Translations under genes and position numbers: made by a program
In this document: positions 28,617 through 36,455 of the stretch, one piece after another
Layout of the letters: every line of letters begins with the position of its first letter
How positions within the stretch are numbered: the first letter of the stretch is position 1
DNA from: Archaeoglobus sp.
GTDB taxonomy: Archaea; Halobacteriota; Archaeoglobi; Archaeoglobales; Archaeoglobaceae
DNA length: 36,455 nt
NCBI GenBank assembly: GCA_003978865.1
Contig: QNXS01000035.1
Span: 1 to 36,455 of the forward strand
Direction of reading: 5' to 3'
Notes under the pieces: model-generated
Databases searched by the model: none
The model's input: the letters and a program-made list of their open reading frames with translations, nothing else
Told to the model about the DNA's origin: nothing

Positions 28617-29777
28617 ATGAAAATTAAAGAGATAATGTCCTTTCTTTTAATCGTTCTTCTGTGCACGTGTATTTCCGGGTGTGTTGAAAGCGTAAAGTCT
28701 CACAGTAATATAAAGCCTCACAGTAATAAACTCAGCATTGTTGATGACATTAACCTGTTCTCATTTAAACTTCTAAAAGCATGCAAAAGTAAAGGAAATC
28801 AATTTATCTCACCTATAAGTATTGAATTCGCTTTAGCTCCAATAGCTGACGGTGCTGGAGGAAATACAAAAACTGAAATACTTAAAGCTTTGTGTTTGCC
28901 CTCTAATGACTCGGTTAGGAGGCATGATTTTGCAAATCTATACGAGCATCTCAACACAAGTAAAAATTTGACAATAGCAAATGCTCTATGGATACAAAAA
29001 GGATATCCAATAAAGAGAAAATATATGGAGAACGTTAAATACTACCATGCCGAAATTCACTACGTTAACTTTGAATCCGAAAGAGCTGCAAGAGAGATAA
29101 ATGAGTGGATAAGCAAAGAGACTAATGGGAAAATAGATAAAATAGTTAGTAGAATTAATCCTTTAACAAAGCTTGCCGTAACTAATGCCATGTTTTTCAG
29201 TGGAAAGTGGAAGTACATGTTTGAAGAAACTTCAATGAAATTTTACTCTCCAGAAAGCGTAAACAGAGTCAAAGCGATTGTCAGTATTTCCCGCTACAAC
29301 TATACCAACTATAGCGGTATTGAAGCTGTAGAAATACCTTATGCCAACCAAAATTATTCTATGATAATAGTAATGACTAATAACATAAGTTTAGAAATTT
29401 TCAAAAAATTAACAAATAATATGAAAACAAAATTAATTAAACTGTATATACCGGAACTTGAAATTAAAAAGGGCTATGACTTGGAAAAACCACTATCGAA
29501 ACTTGGCATCAAAGTTGCATTCACTCCTAAAGCAAACTTCTCCGGCATATCCAATATGAAACTGTACATCGGTTGTGCAAAGCACAAAACCTACTTAAAA
29601 ATTGACAAAAATGGGACTGTTGCAGCAGCAGCAACTTACATTGGAGTAATTGCCACTGCAATTCCTCAAAACTACAAGGTTGTTAAAATAAACAGACCAT
29701 TCTACATATTCATCGTCAGAAACATGGGCAAAAAGAAACTAATACTGTTCTCCGGAAGGATAGTTACAGTCACGTAG
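28617..29777 (+). CDS. Serpin-family protease inhibitor, predicted lipoprotein
   Basis: Signal peptide with lipobox-like ISGC; NQFISPISIEFALAPIADGAGGNTKTEI, TNAMFFSGKWKYMF, hinge KNGTVAAAAT, NRPFYIFIVR. Confidence 0.92.
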   Translation: MKIKEIMSFLLIVLLCTCISGCVESVKSHSNIKPHSNKLSIVDDINLFSFKLLKACKSKGNQFISPISIEFALAPIADGAGGNTKTEILKALCLPSNDSVRRHDFANLYEHLNTSKNLTIANALWIQKGYPIKRKYMENVKYYHAEIHYVNFESERAAREINEWISKETNGKIDKIVSRINPLTKLAVTNAMFFSGKWKYMFEETSMKFYSPESVNRVKAIVSISRYNYTNYSGIEAVEIPYANQNYSMIIVMTNNISLEIFKKLTNNMKTKLIKLYIPELEIKKGYDLEKPLSKLGIKVAFTPKANFSGISNMKLYIGCAKHKTYLKIDKNGTVAAAATYIGVIATAIPQNYKVVKINRPFYIFIVRNMGKKKLILFSGRIVTVT

Positions 29778-29798
29778 GCAGTAAAACAGATTCAGTTG

Positions 29799-30215
29799 CT
29801 ATCTTAGCACATCAAGCACAATAGCCGGGCATATTCTTTTTACCCCTTCAAGCTTTTCTATTCTACCGTGTATTTCTGAGAGTTCTTCGACTGATTCGGC
29901 AACTATTTCAAGCATTATCATGTGGTCTCCGGTTGTCAGTATAATTGATTTTACCCCTTCCACATCCTTAAGCTTGGATATTATGCTCCAGAGTTTTTCC
30001 GGTACAACGTCAACACCGGTTAGTGAAGCGGACAGACCAGCTGTCTTGTAGTTAATAACTACTTTATAACCAAGAATTACTTTTTCTCTTTCAAGTTTGG
30101 AAATTCTCTTTCTGACAGCGGTTTCAGTTATTCCCAAAACTTTTGCGATTTGAGTTTTTGGGGTTCTAGCATTTTCCATAAGTATCTTCAGTATGGTTCT
30201 ATCCTTAGTGTCCAT
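29799..30215 (-). CDS. Lrp/AsnC family transcriptional regulator
   Basis: MDTKDRTILKILMENARTPKTQIAKVLGITETAVRKRISKLEREKVILGYKV HTH plus RAM-like domain. Confidence 0.93.
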   Translation of the reverse strand: MDTKDRTILKILMENARTPKTQIAKVLGITETAVRKRISKLEREKVILGYKVVINYKTAGLSASLTGVDVVPEKLWSIISKLKDVEGVKSIILTTGDHMIMLEIVAESVEELSEIHGRIEKLEGVKRICPAIVLDVLR

Positions 30216-30248
30216 TGTGTAGCCTTTTATTTTAACGTATATATATGC

Positions 30249-30269
30249 TTTGTTCGAATTTCGAACAAA
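30249..30269. promoter_or_regulatory. Perfect 21-bp palindromic operator candidate
   Basis: TTTGTTCGAA-T-TTCGAACAAA in the divergent lrp/peroxiredoxin intergenic region. Confidence 0.7.
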
Positions 30270-30302
30270 ACTTTTTTATTTCATTAGCAATAAGTTCAAG
30301 AT

Positions 30303-30959
30303 ATGTGTATGAACCTACCTTTGCTTGGAGAAAGAGCCCCAGAATTCAAAGCACTGACTACCAAGGGTGTTATTGAATTTCCAAAAGATTACGAAGGAAG
30401 CTGGGTAGTTCTATTTTCACACCCAGCAGATTTTACACCAGTTTGTACGACTGAATTTGTTGCATTTGCAAAAAGATATAAAGAATTTAAAGAAAATAAT
30501 TGTGAACTGATCGGACTGAGTATAGATCAGGTTTTCAGTCATATTAAGTGGGCAGAATGGATAAAAGAAAAGCTCGGGATTGAAATTCCATTTCCAATAG
30601 TGGCGGATGATAGAGGCAAGATTGCAGAAATGTACGGAATGATTCATCCAAATAAGGGTACAAATACAGTAAGAGCTGTTTTTATAATCGATCCAAAAGG
30701 TGTGATCAGGGCAATGCTGTACTATCCGCAAGAACTCGGAAGAAATATGGATGAGATTCTTAGAATGGTCAGAGGATTGCAGATAAGTGACCAGAACGGA
30801 GTGGCTTTACCCGCCAACTGGCCAAACAATGAACTGATTGGAGATAAGGTAATAATACCACCAGCAACCGATGAAAGCACAGCAAAAGATAGACTTGAGA
30901 AAATGAAAGCTGGAGAAATTGAGTGCTATGACTGGTGGCTCTGTTACAAAAAACTGTAA
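30303..30959 (+). CDS. Peroxiredoxin (Prx6/AhpC-TSA family)
   Basis: [25 protein letters not shown] active site; [17 protein letters not shown]; the second ATG at 30309 is an alternative start. Confidence 0.95.
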   Translation: MCMNLPLLGERAPEFKALTTKGVIEFPKDYEGSWVVLFSHPADFTPVCTTEFVAFAKRYKEFKENNCELIGLSIDQVFSHIKWAEWIKEKLGIEIPFPIVADDRGKIAEMYGMIHPNKGTNTVRAVFIIDPKGVIRAMLYYPQELGRNMDEILRMVRGLQISDQNGVALPANWPNNELIGDKVIIPPATDESTAKDRLEKMKAGEIECYDWWLCYKKL

Positions 30960-30980
30960 TGGTTAGTGAGGTGATGATTT

Positions 30981-31553
30981 GTGAAAACATTGGAGAATTT
31001 AGTTAAGGCTTTTATGGGAGAGAGTATGGCAAGAAATAGGTACACTTTCTACGCAAAAATCGCAAAGAAGGAAGGATACGTGTTTGTCTCTAAGGTTTTC
31101 TTAGAGACTGCCGAGAATGAAAAAGAGCATGCCGAAACACTATTCGAGCTAATTCAGGAAATCAAAGGTGATGTATCATCCGTTAAATTTGAGGGTGAAG
31201 CTCCGCTAACTCTAAGCACTACAGTTGAAAATCTGAAGTGTGCGATAGAGGGCGAACACTACGAAAATACGGAAATGTATCCTGAATTTGCTAAAGTTGC
31301 TGAGGAGGAGGGTTTTAAGGAGATAGCTGAGAGACTGAAAGCTATCGGTCAGGCTGAAGTTCATCACGAAAATAGGTACAAAGCTATACTTGAGGCAATT
31401 GAGACAGGCAGTATGTTCAAAAGAGATGAGGAAGTTGCATGGGTTTGCTTGGAGTGTGGATACATCCACTACGGAAGGGAGCCTCCCGAAAAATGCCCGA
31501 GCTGTGGACACGACAAAGGCTACTATGTTGCAATAGATATGCTAAACCTTTAG
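30981..31553 (+). CDS. Rubrerythrin
   Basis: GESMARNRYTFYAKIAKKEGY, ENEKEHAE, AEVHHENRY, rubredoxin-like CLECGYIHYGREPPEKCPSCGHDK. Confidence 0.95.
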   Translation: MKTLENLVKAFMGESMARNRYTFYAKIAKKEGYVFVSKVFLETAENEKEHAETLFELIQEIKGDVSSVKFEGEAPLTLSTTVENLKCAIEGEHYENTEMYPEFAKVAEEEGFKEIAERLKAIGQAEVHHENRYKAILEAIETGSMFKRDEEVAWVCLECGYIHYGREPPEKCPSCGHDKGYYVAIDMLNL

Positions 31554-31572
31554 TCCAAGAGGTGAATTTGAC

Positions 31573-31908
31573 ATGATGGTATATACAGAGGGCGATAAAG
31601 CTTCAAATCACAAACCCAAGATAGAGTGTCCTGAAAGCGTTAAAAAGGGGGAGAAGTTCGAACTCAGAGTTTATGTTGAAGGACATCCAAACAAAGTAGA
31701 ACACTCAATAAGGTGGATAGAAACTTATTTTTACGAGGATGGAAGAGATTTTAACCCCGTAATGCTTTGTAAGTCTACCTTCTCTGAGTTTGTAAATCCC
31801 GATATAAAAGTAGAAGCAAAACTTGAGAACGGTGGAAAAATTGTTGCTTTAGCTTACTGCAACAAACATGGATTGTGGAGTGAAGAAAAAGAAATAAAAG
31901 TTGAGTAA
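31573..31908 (+). CDS. Superoxide reductase (neelaredoxin-type)
   Basis: SNHKPKIECPESVKKGEKFELRVYVEGHPNKVEHSIRWIE...YCNKHGLW iron-site pattern. Confidence 0.9.
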   Translation: MMVYTEGDKASNHKPKIECPESVKKGEKFELRVYVEGHPNKVEHSIRWIETYFYEDGRDFNPVMLCKSTFSEFVNPDIKVEAKLENGGKIVALAYCNKHGLWSEEKEIKVE

Positions 31909-31952
31909 CTTATTTATACTCTTCTCTTTTTAATCTATTTTTTGGTGGTTGA

Positions 31953-33128
31953 ATGGTGAAAGTATGCAGGGATGTTTACTGGGTCGGGGCTATAGACTGG
32001 TGCGAAAAAGATTTTCATGGTTTTGAAATCCATAGAGGATTAACGTACAATTCCTACCTTATTACCGATGAAAAAGTTGCTTTGATAGATGGCGTGAAGC
32101 ACAATTTTGTCCGCGACCAGTTAAGAAAAGTTGAAAACTATGTAAAAATTGAGGACATAGAGTACTTGGTTGTTAACCATATTGAACCAGACCACTCTGG
32201 AAGTATACCTGAAATAGTAAAAAGGGCAAACCCAACAGTAATCTGCTCAAAAATAGGTAAAGAAGGGCTTGAGGATTACTACGGATGCGAAGGATGGAAT
32301 TTCAAACCTGTTAAAACTGGAGATAAAGTGAAGCTTGGAACAAAAACCCTGACATTCATTGAGACACCGATGCTCCACTGGCCGGATAGCATGATGACGT
32401 GGATGGATGATGGAAAGGTACTGTTCTCAATGGATGTTTTCGGTCAGCACTTTGCAGGTTCTGAAAGGTTCGATGATGAACTTGGAGTTGGTGAAGCCGT
32501 GAAATGGGCAAAAATCTACTATGCCAACGTGTTTATGCCGTTCGGAAAAAACGTTCTAAATACGGTTAAAAAACTGAGAGACCTCAATATTGAACCGGAA
32601 ATCATAGCTCCATCCCACGGGATTGTATGGAGAAATCCAGAAATTATACTCAAAAAATACATCGAATGGGCAAAATTTAAGAGTGATAAAAAGGCAGTTA
32701 TAGTGTATGATACAATGTGGCATTCAACCGAAAAGCTCGCAATGGCAATAGCTGAGGGAATAATGTCCAAAGGAGTTAAGGTCAGAATATTTAATGTTAG
32801 GAAGGATGCTTGGACAGATATAATGGCAGAAGTACTTGATGCAAAAGCGGTATGTGTAGGTTCACCAACAATGAACGGTACTGTGTTTCCATCAGTAGCT
32901 GGATTTCTCACCTATATGAGGGGTCTAAAACCCAAAAACAAGATTGCTACAGTATTTTCAAGTTATGGCTGGGGAGTTGGAGCATACGAAGAAATAATAG
33001 AAGTTCTAAAGGATATGGATTTTGGAATTATTGAAGGATTGAAAGTGAAGTTTAAACCAACAGAGGAAGAATTAGAGGTTGCAAGAGAGCTCGGAGAGAA
33101 GATAGGCGAAATAATTGTTGAGCGATAA
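31953..33128 (+). CDS. FprA-type A-type flavoprotein (diiron flavodoxin-like oxygen/NO reductase)
   Basis: VNHIEPDHSGSIPEI diiron ligands, C-terminal flavodoxin domain VYDTMWHSTEKLA, GSPTMNGTVFP. Confidence 0.95.
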   Translation: MVKVCRDVYWVGAIDWCEKDFHGFEIHRGLTYNSYLITDEKVALIDGVKHNFVRDQLRKVENYVKIEDIEYLVVNHIEPDHSGSIPEIVKRANPTVICSKIGKEGLEDYYGCEGWNFKPVKTGDKVKLGTKTLTFIETPMLHWPDSMMTWMDDGKVLFSMDVFGQHFAGSERFDDELGVGEAVKWAKIYYANVFMPFGKNVLNTVKKLRDLNIEPEIIAPSHGIVWRNPEIILKKYIEWAKFKSDKKAVIVYDTMWHSTEKLAMAIAEGIMSKGVKVRIFNVRKDAWTDIMAEVLDAKAVCVGSPTMNGTVFPSVAGFLTYMRGLKPKNKIATVFSSYGWGVGAYEEIIEVLKDMDFGIIEGLKVKFKPTEEELEVARELGEKIGEIIVER

Positions 33129-33174
33129 ACCTGCGAGGAAAAATATTTAAAGATTGTTCTCAGAATGAAAAAGC

Positions 33175-33444
33175 ATGGATTTAGAAGATATTGAAGACAT
33201 AATAATGGAAACTGTTGATGAGGAGGATGTTGAAGAAGATGAAGCTCTTGCTGAAATACTCAAACTCGCAAACAAGCTTGTAAAGCTACTCGATGGAGTT
33301 AAAAGCTATGAAATTAGAGAGGCTGCTTCCCTCACACTCATTAAAGAGCTTGTGCAAAATGATGAAGTTTTAAGAGGTCTGGCAACAAAAATGCTTCAGG
33401 ATATGTGCTACGGTATGGATGATGATGAAAACTACGTTTCCTGA
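33175..33444 (+). CDS. Small acidic uncharacterised protein
   Basis: 89-aa ORF preceded by TATA-like AAATATTTAAAG; MDLEDIEDIIMETVDEEDVEEDEA. Confidence 0.55.
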   Translation: MDLEDIEDIIMETVDEEDVEEDEALAEILKLANKLVKLLDGVKSYEIREAASLTLIKELVQNDEVLRGLATKMLQDMCYGMDDDENYVS

Positions 33445-33484
33445 TTCTTAGATTTTTTTAGATTATAAAATTTTATATGAAATT

Positions 33485-33826
33485 CTAAAATATCATACCA
33501 GATACGTACGATGCTACTTTGACCCCTATCATAACAAAAATAGCAATTACCAATGTTTCTACACAGGCTTTAAAGCTTATTTCTCTGATAATCAATGCCG
33601 AAAGCAAATCCGTCAGCACGGCAAATGCTAAAGCCGCTAACAGTCCATATCTATTGAATACAAGTACCATTACAACAACAAAGGGCACTGATAGAAGGCT
33701 ACCAACAACTGCAAGTTTAACAAGATTGATGTTTGTTGAATTTGCTATTACACTTGTCATTCCAGCCATTCTCGGGCAAATAATGAACAAAGCAAATGCC
33801 AGACTTGCTATTAGCAAATTCCTCAT
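33485..33826 (-). CDS. Small membrane protein, feo-operon-associated
   Basis: Several predicted TM segments; ATG at 33826 with GGGGGAGGAT Shine-Dalgarno preferred over GTG at 33841. Confidence 0.6.
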   Translation of the reverse strand: MRNLLIASLAFALFIICPRMAGMTSVIANSTNINLVKLAVVGSLLSVPFVVVMVLVFNRYGLLAALAFAVLTDLLSALIIREISFKACVETLVIAIFVMIGVKVASYVSGMIF

Positions 33827-34233
33827 TTTATCCTCCCCCACAACTTTTCTGTTTTATCTTTCAAATTATCCCCCAGCCTAATTGACAAAACTCCCAGAAC
33901 TGAAAATGGTAGTAGTAGAATTTCTGGTCTAATAGCGAAGCTGTAGCCATTTCTAGATATCAACGAATCCATAGCATTGGCTAAAATTACTAATACGTAC
34001 AGTAATCCAAAAATGGCTAACAACATCGAACCAACAAATAGGTACGCTTCATCATCCAAGATACATCCTCTCAGAAAAATTAAAGATATTACAATCAAAG
34101 CAAATCCTCCAAAAACATCCGGTGGTATGTAATTAATATTAATTTTAAAAATTCCGGATAGAGTTTCAGCTATACCAAAAATTAAAGTTACTATAGATAA
34201 TAATAACATATATACAACCTCATATACCCTCAT
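33823..34233 (-). CDS. Small membrane protein, feo-operon-associated
   Basis: Predicted multi-TM 136-aa ORF abutting feoB. Confidence 0.6.
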   Translation of the reverse strand: MRVYEVVYMLLLSIVTLIFGIAETLSGIFKININYIPPDVFGGFALIVISLIFLRGCILDDEAYLFVGSMLLAIFGLLYVLVILANAMDSLISRNGYSFAIRPEILLLPFSVLGVLSIRLGDNLKDKTEKLWGRIK

Positions 34234-35493
34234 TTACATCACCCTCCCAAAACAGACTATTAGTCCAGCTACAACATATGCCAGCACGAGTTCGTAAAGT
34301 ACAACAAATCCTACCCACTTCCACTCTCCAAGTTCACTCTTTAGAACGCCTACTGTGCCCAAGCATGGTAGATATATCAGAGTGATTGCCATCATTGCAA
34401 GGGCTGTTACTGGATTGAAGTCATGGCGAATGCCAGCGCAAACGTTTCCAGAATAGAGGAGTCCAAATGTACCCACTACCAACTCCTTAGCCATAAACCC
34501 ACTGAGTAAAGCTACACCTGCCTTCCAGTTCAATCCAAGTGGTCTGATGAGTGGCTCTACAACATGCCCAATTAAAGCGGCATAGGAATTCCCTATTAAT
34601 TTTCCACCGGCAGTCGCACTCCAAGGAAAATGTGTGAGATACCACATAACCATAGCTCCTGCAAACAGTATCGTAGCTGCTTTTTTAAGGAAAATCTGTG
34701 TTCTTAACCACGCACCGGATAAAACACTTCTCATAGATGGCATACTGAAGTCCGGCATTTCCATTAAAAATGGTGAAAGTTCTTCACTAAAGAATGCTCT
34801 TCTTACGATAGTAGCCATTATTGCAGCGAGAACGATACCGAGTATATACATAGAGACAATTACCGCACCCTCATATCCTGCAAAAAACACTCCCGCAAAC
34901 AGAACGTATACTGGAAGTCTCGCACTGCAGGACATTAGCGGATTTATAATAATACTTATTTTTCTATCAACATCACCTTTTATTGTCCTCGTGGCAAGTA
35001 TTGCTGGAACGTTGCAACCAAATCCAAGGAGCATTGGAATAAATGATTTTCCGTGCAGTCCTATTTTTGTCATTGCTCTATCCATAACGAATGCTGCCCT
35101 CGGCAAATATCCCGTATCTTCCAAAATCCCCAGTGCTACAAAAACAAAAATTATAGGTGGCAAATAAACTAATATAAAACCGAGACCGCCAAAAACACCA
35201 TCTCCTACAAGAGATGCAAGCACCTTGCATGGTATGTTTAATTTTGCCCAGTTTGATGCAATAGAGAAAAGAGAAGCTATTGCATCACTGAAACATTGAG
35301 AGACATCAAAAGCAAAGCGAAACACTGCCCACATTAACGTTAGAAATATAGGTATGCCCAAGTATTTGTCCAAGACAACCGTATCAATTAAGTCGGACAC
35401 CGTCTTTTGTTTTAATTTTTTTTCAACACTCTTGCTAACAATTTTATCAATAAGTTCGTATCTCGCACCAACAATCTCGTCTAAGAAATCCAC
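34234..35493 (-). CDS. feoB: FeoB membrane (Gate/nucleoside-recognition) domain as a separate polypeptide
   Basis: LGIPIFLTLMWAVFRFAFD, GYLPRAAFVMDRAMTKIGLHGKSFIPMLLGFGCNVPAILATRTI; GTG start with GGGAGGTGAT Shine-Dalgarno. Confidence 0.92.
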   Translation of the reverse strand: MDFLDEIVGARYELIDKIVSKSVEKKLKQKTVSDLIDTVVLDKYLGIPIFLTLMWAVFRFAFDVSQCFSDAIASLFSIASNWAKLNIPCKVLASLVGDGVFGGLGFILVYLPPIIFVFVALGILEDTGYLPRAAFVMDRAMTKIGLHGKSFIPMLLGFGCNVPAILATRTIKGDVDRKISIIINPLMSCSARLPVYVLFAGVFFAGYEGAVIVSMYILGIVLAAIMATIVRRAFFSEELSPFLMEMPDFSMPSMRSVLSGAWLRTQIFLKKAATILFAGAMVMWYLTHFPWSATAGGKLIGNSYAALIGHVVEPLIRPLGLNWKAGVALLSGFMAKELVVGTFGLLYSGNVCAGIRHDFNPVTALAMMAITLIYLPCLGTVGVLKSELGEWKWVGFVVLYELVLAYVVAGLIVCFGRVM

Positions 35494-36164
35494 CGCTCTA
35501 TCACCTCCCTACTTAAATTTGTAAGCTTAAAAATTTCCTCATCTCCTTCAAGTAATTTAATTGCAACAAATCTTGAGGGATAATCTGGTAATATATTTTG
35601 TTTAATAATTTTTTCCTGAATAGTATATATTATTTTCTCGATTTTGTCATTATATTTTAAATATATTTTTGATTTGCTTTTCATCGCGAAGTAAACCGCT
35701 CTTTTTAATTCATCAATACCTATATTCTTTATAGCAATTGTTGGAACTATTGGTAATTTTAATTCCTTTGATAAATTTTTGACATTTATTTTATATCCTT
35801 TAGTTTCAGCCAGATCCATTTTATTTAAACAGATTACTACATTAGCTTCCATTTCCAGCAGTTGTAGAGTCAGGTAGAGATTTCTCTCAATATTTGAAGC
35901 ATCAACAACGTTCACAACAACATCAGGTTTCTCGTTGATAATGTAGTCTCTCGCAATTTTTTCATCTATGGTGCTGGCGGTAAAACTGTAGATGCCGGGA
36001 AGGTCAACCACCTGAAATTCTACATCCATGTATCTGCAAACACCTTCCTTCTTTTCAACCGTCACACCCGGCCAGTTTCCAACTTTCTGCTTAGCCCCAG
36101 TTAGGGCATTGAATATTACTGATTTTCCAACGTTTGGGTTTCCGGCAAGAGCTACTTTTCTCAT
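35481..36164 (-). CDS. feoB: FeoB GTPase domain as a separate polypeptide
   Basis: VALAGNPNVGKSVIFNALTGAKQKVGNWPGVTVEKKEG, VVDLPGIYS, LNKMDLAE. Confidence 0.94.
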   Translation of the reverse strand: MRKVALAGNPNVGKSVIFNALTGAKQKVGNWPGVTVEKKEGVCRYMDVEFQVVDLPGIYSFTASTIDEKIARDYIINEKPDVVVNVVDASNIERNLYLTLQLLEMEANVVICLNKMDLAETKGYKINVKNLSKELKLPIVPTIAIKNIGIDELKRAVYFAMKSKSKIYLKYNDKIEKIIYTIQEKIIKQNILPDYPSRFVAIKLLEGDEEIFKLTNLSREVIERWIS

Positions 36165-36388
36165 TCTTTCACCTTAACAATAACGCTCTCAGCTTCATCT
36201 CTTCTCAAAGATATACAGTAACTTCTTACTTCAAATTCAATTGGATCTCTAAATGGTGCATTTCTTATCATTCTAATCTCAGTTCCTTTGCTAATTCCCA
36301 TGCTGAGCATTTTTCTCTTGATATCCAAATCTCCTTTAATTTCAACAATTACAGCTTTTTGATTTGGTTCAAGCTCACTGAGTTTCAT
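36161..36388 (-). CDS. feoA: FeoA
   Basis: 75-aa SH3-like ORF overlapping feoB; LSMGISKGTEIRMIRNAPFRDPIEFEVRSYCISLRRDEAESV. Confidence 0.93.
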   Translation of the reverse strand: MKLSELEPNQKAVIVEIKGDLDIKRKMLSMGISKGTEIRMIRNAPFRDPIEFEVRSYCISLRRDEAESVIVKVKE

Positions 36389-36433
36389 GTTTTGTAATTC
36401 AATTTCGGTATTAAAATAATTTACCCTTATAAA

Positions 36434-36452
36434 ATTAGGTTACAAATCTAAT
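36434..36452. promoter_or_regulatory. DtxR/MDR1-like operator candidate upstream of feoA
   Basis: ATTAGGTTA-C-AAATCTAAT, imperfect 9+1+9 palindrome next to a TATA-like element (ATTTTATAAG on the minus strand). Confidence 0.45.
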
Positions 36453-36455
36453 ACC

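Noticed and set aside
1-36455. CRISPR array, tRNA/rRNA genes, IS elements or integrases
   Set aside because: No regularly spaced repeats, cloverleaf-like segments, rRNA-like conserved blocks or transposase/integrase motifs were seen by eye; a tRNAscan or ISfinder search would be definitive.

Overview
Archaeal chromosomal segment, roughly 38-40% GC by eye. Gene content suggests an Archaeoglobales-like or related methanogen/ANME-type euryarchaeon, but taxonomy was not tested. The left half carries mostly informational and housekeeping genes: a DHH/RecJ-like phosphoesterase, GalT-like protein, TraB, YlbF-like, PriL, RPA-like OB-fold, TtuA-type tRNA thiolase, DUF373, NOP2/Sun methyltransferase, bifunctional nuclease, a CBS protein with an HPF-like tail, Prs and Nth. 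The centre is a CODH/ACS (Wood-Ljungdahl) operon ordered cdhA-cdhC-[29-aa micro-ORF]-cooC-cdhD-cdhE, with no cdhB. Next come a broken AAA+ ATPase locus, a well-formed box C/D sRNA and a lipoprotein serpin. These are followed by an Lrp/AsnC regulator divergent from an oxygen/ROS-detoxification cluster (peroxiredoxin, rubrerythrin, superoxide reductase, FprA). The right end is a reverse-strand feoA-feoB(GTPase)-feoB(membrane)-two-small-membrane-protein operon. The most notable signals are: the micro-ORF between cdhC and cooC, which resembles the CdhC C-terminal tail and overlaps both neighbours by 4 nt; the intergenic box C/D sRNA; a perfect 21-bp palindrome in the Lrp/peroxiredoxin divergent promoter; and a genuinely split FeoB with an embedded Shine-Dalgarno. 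No tRNA, rRNA, CRISPR array or transposon was recognised.
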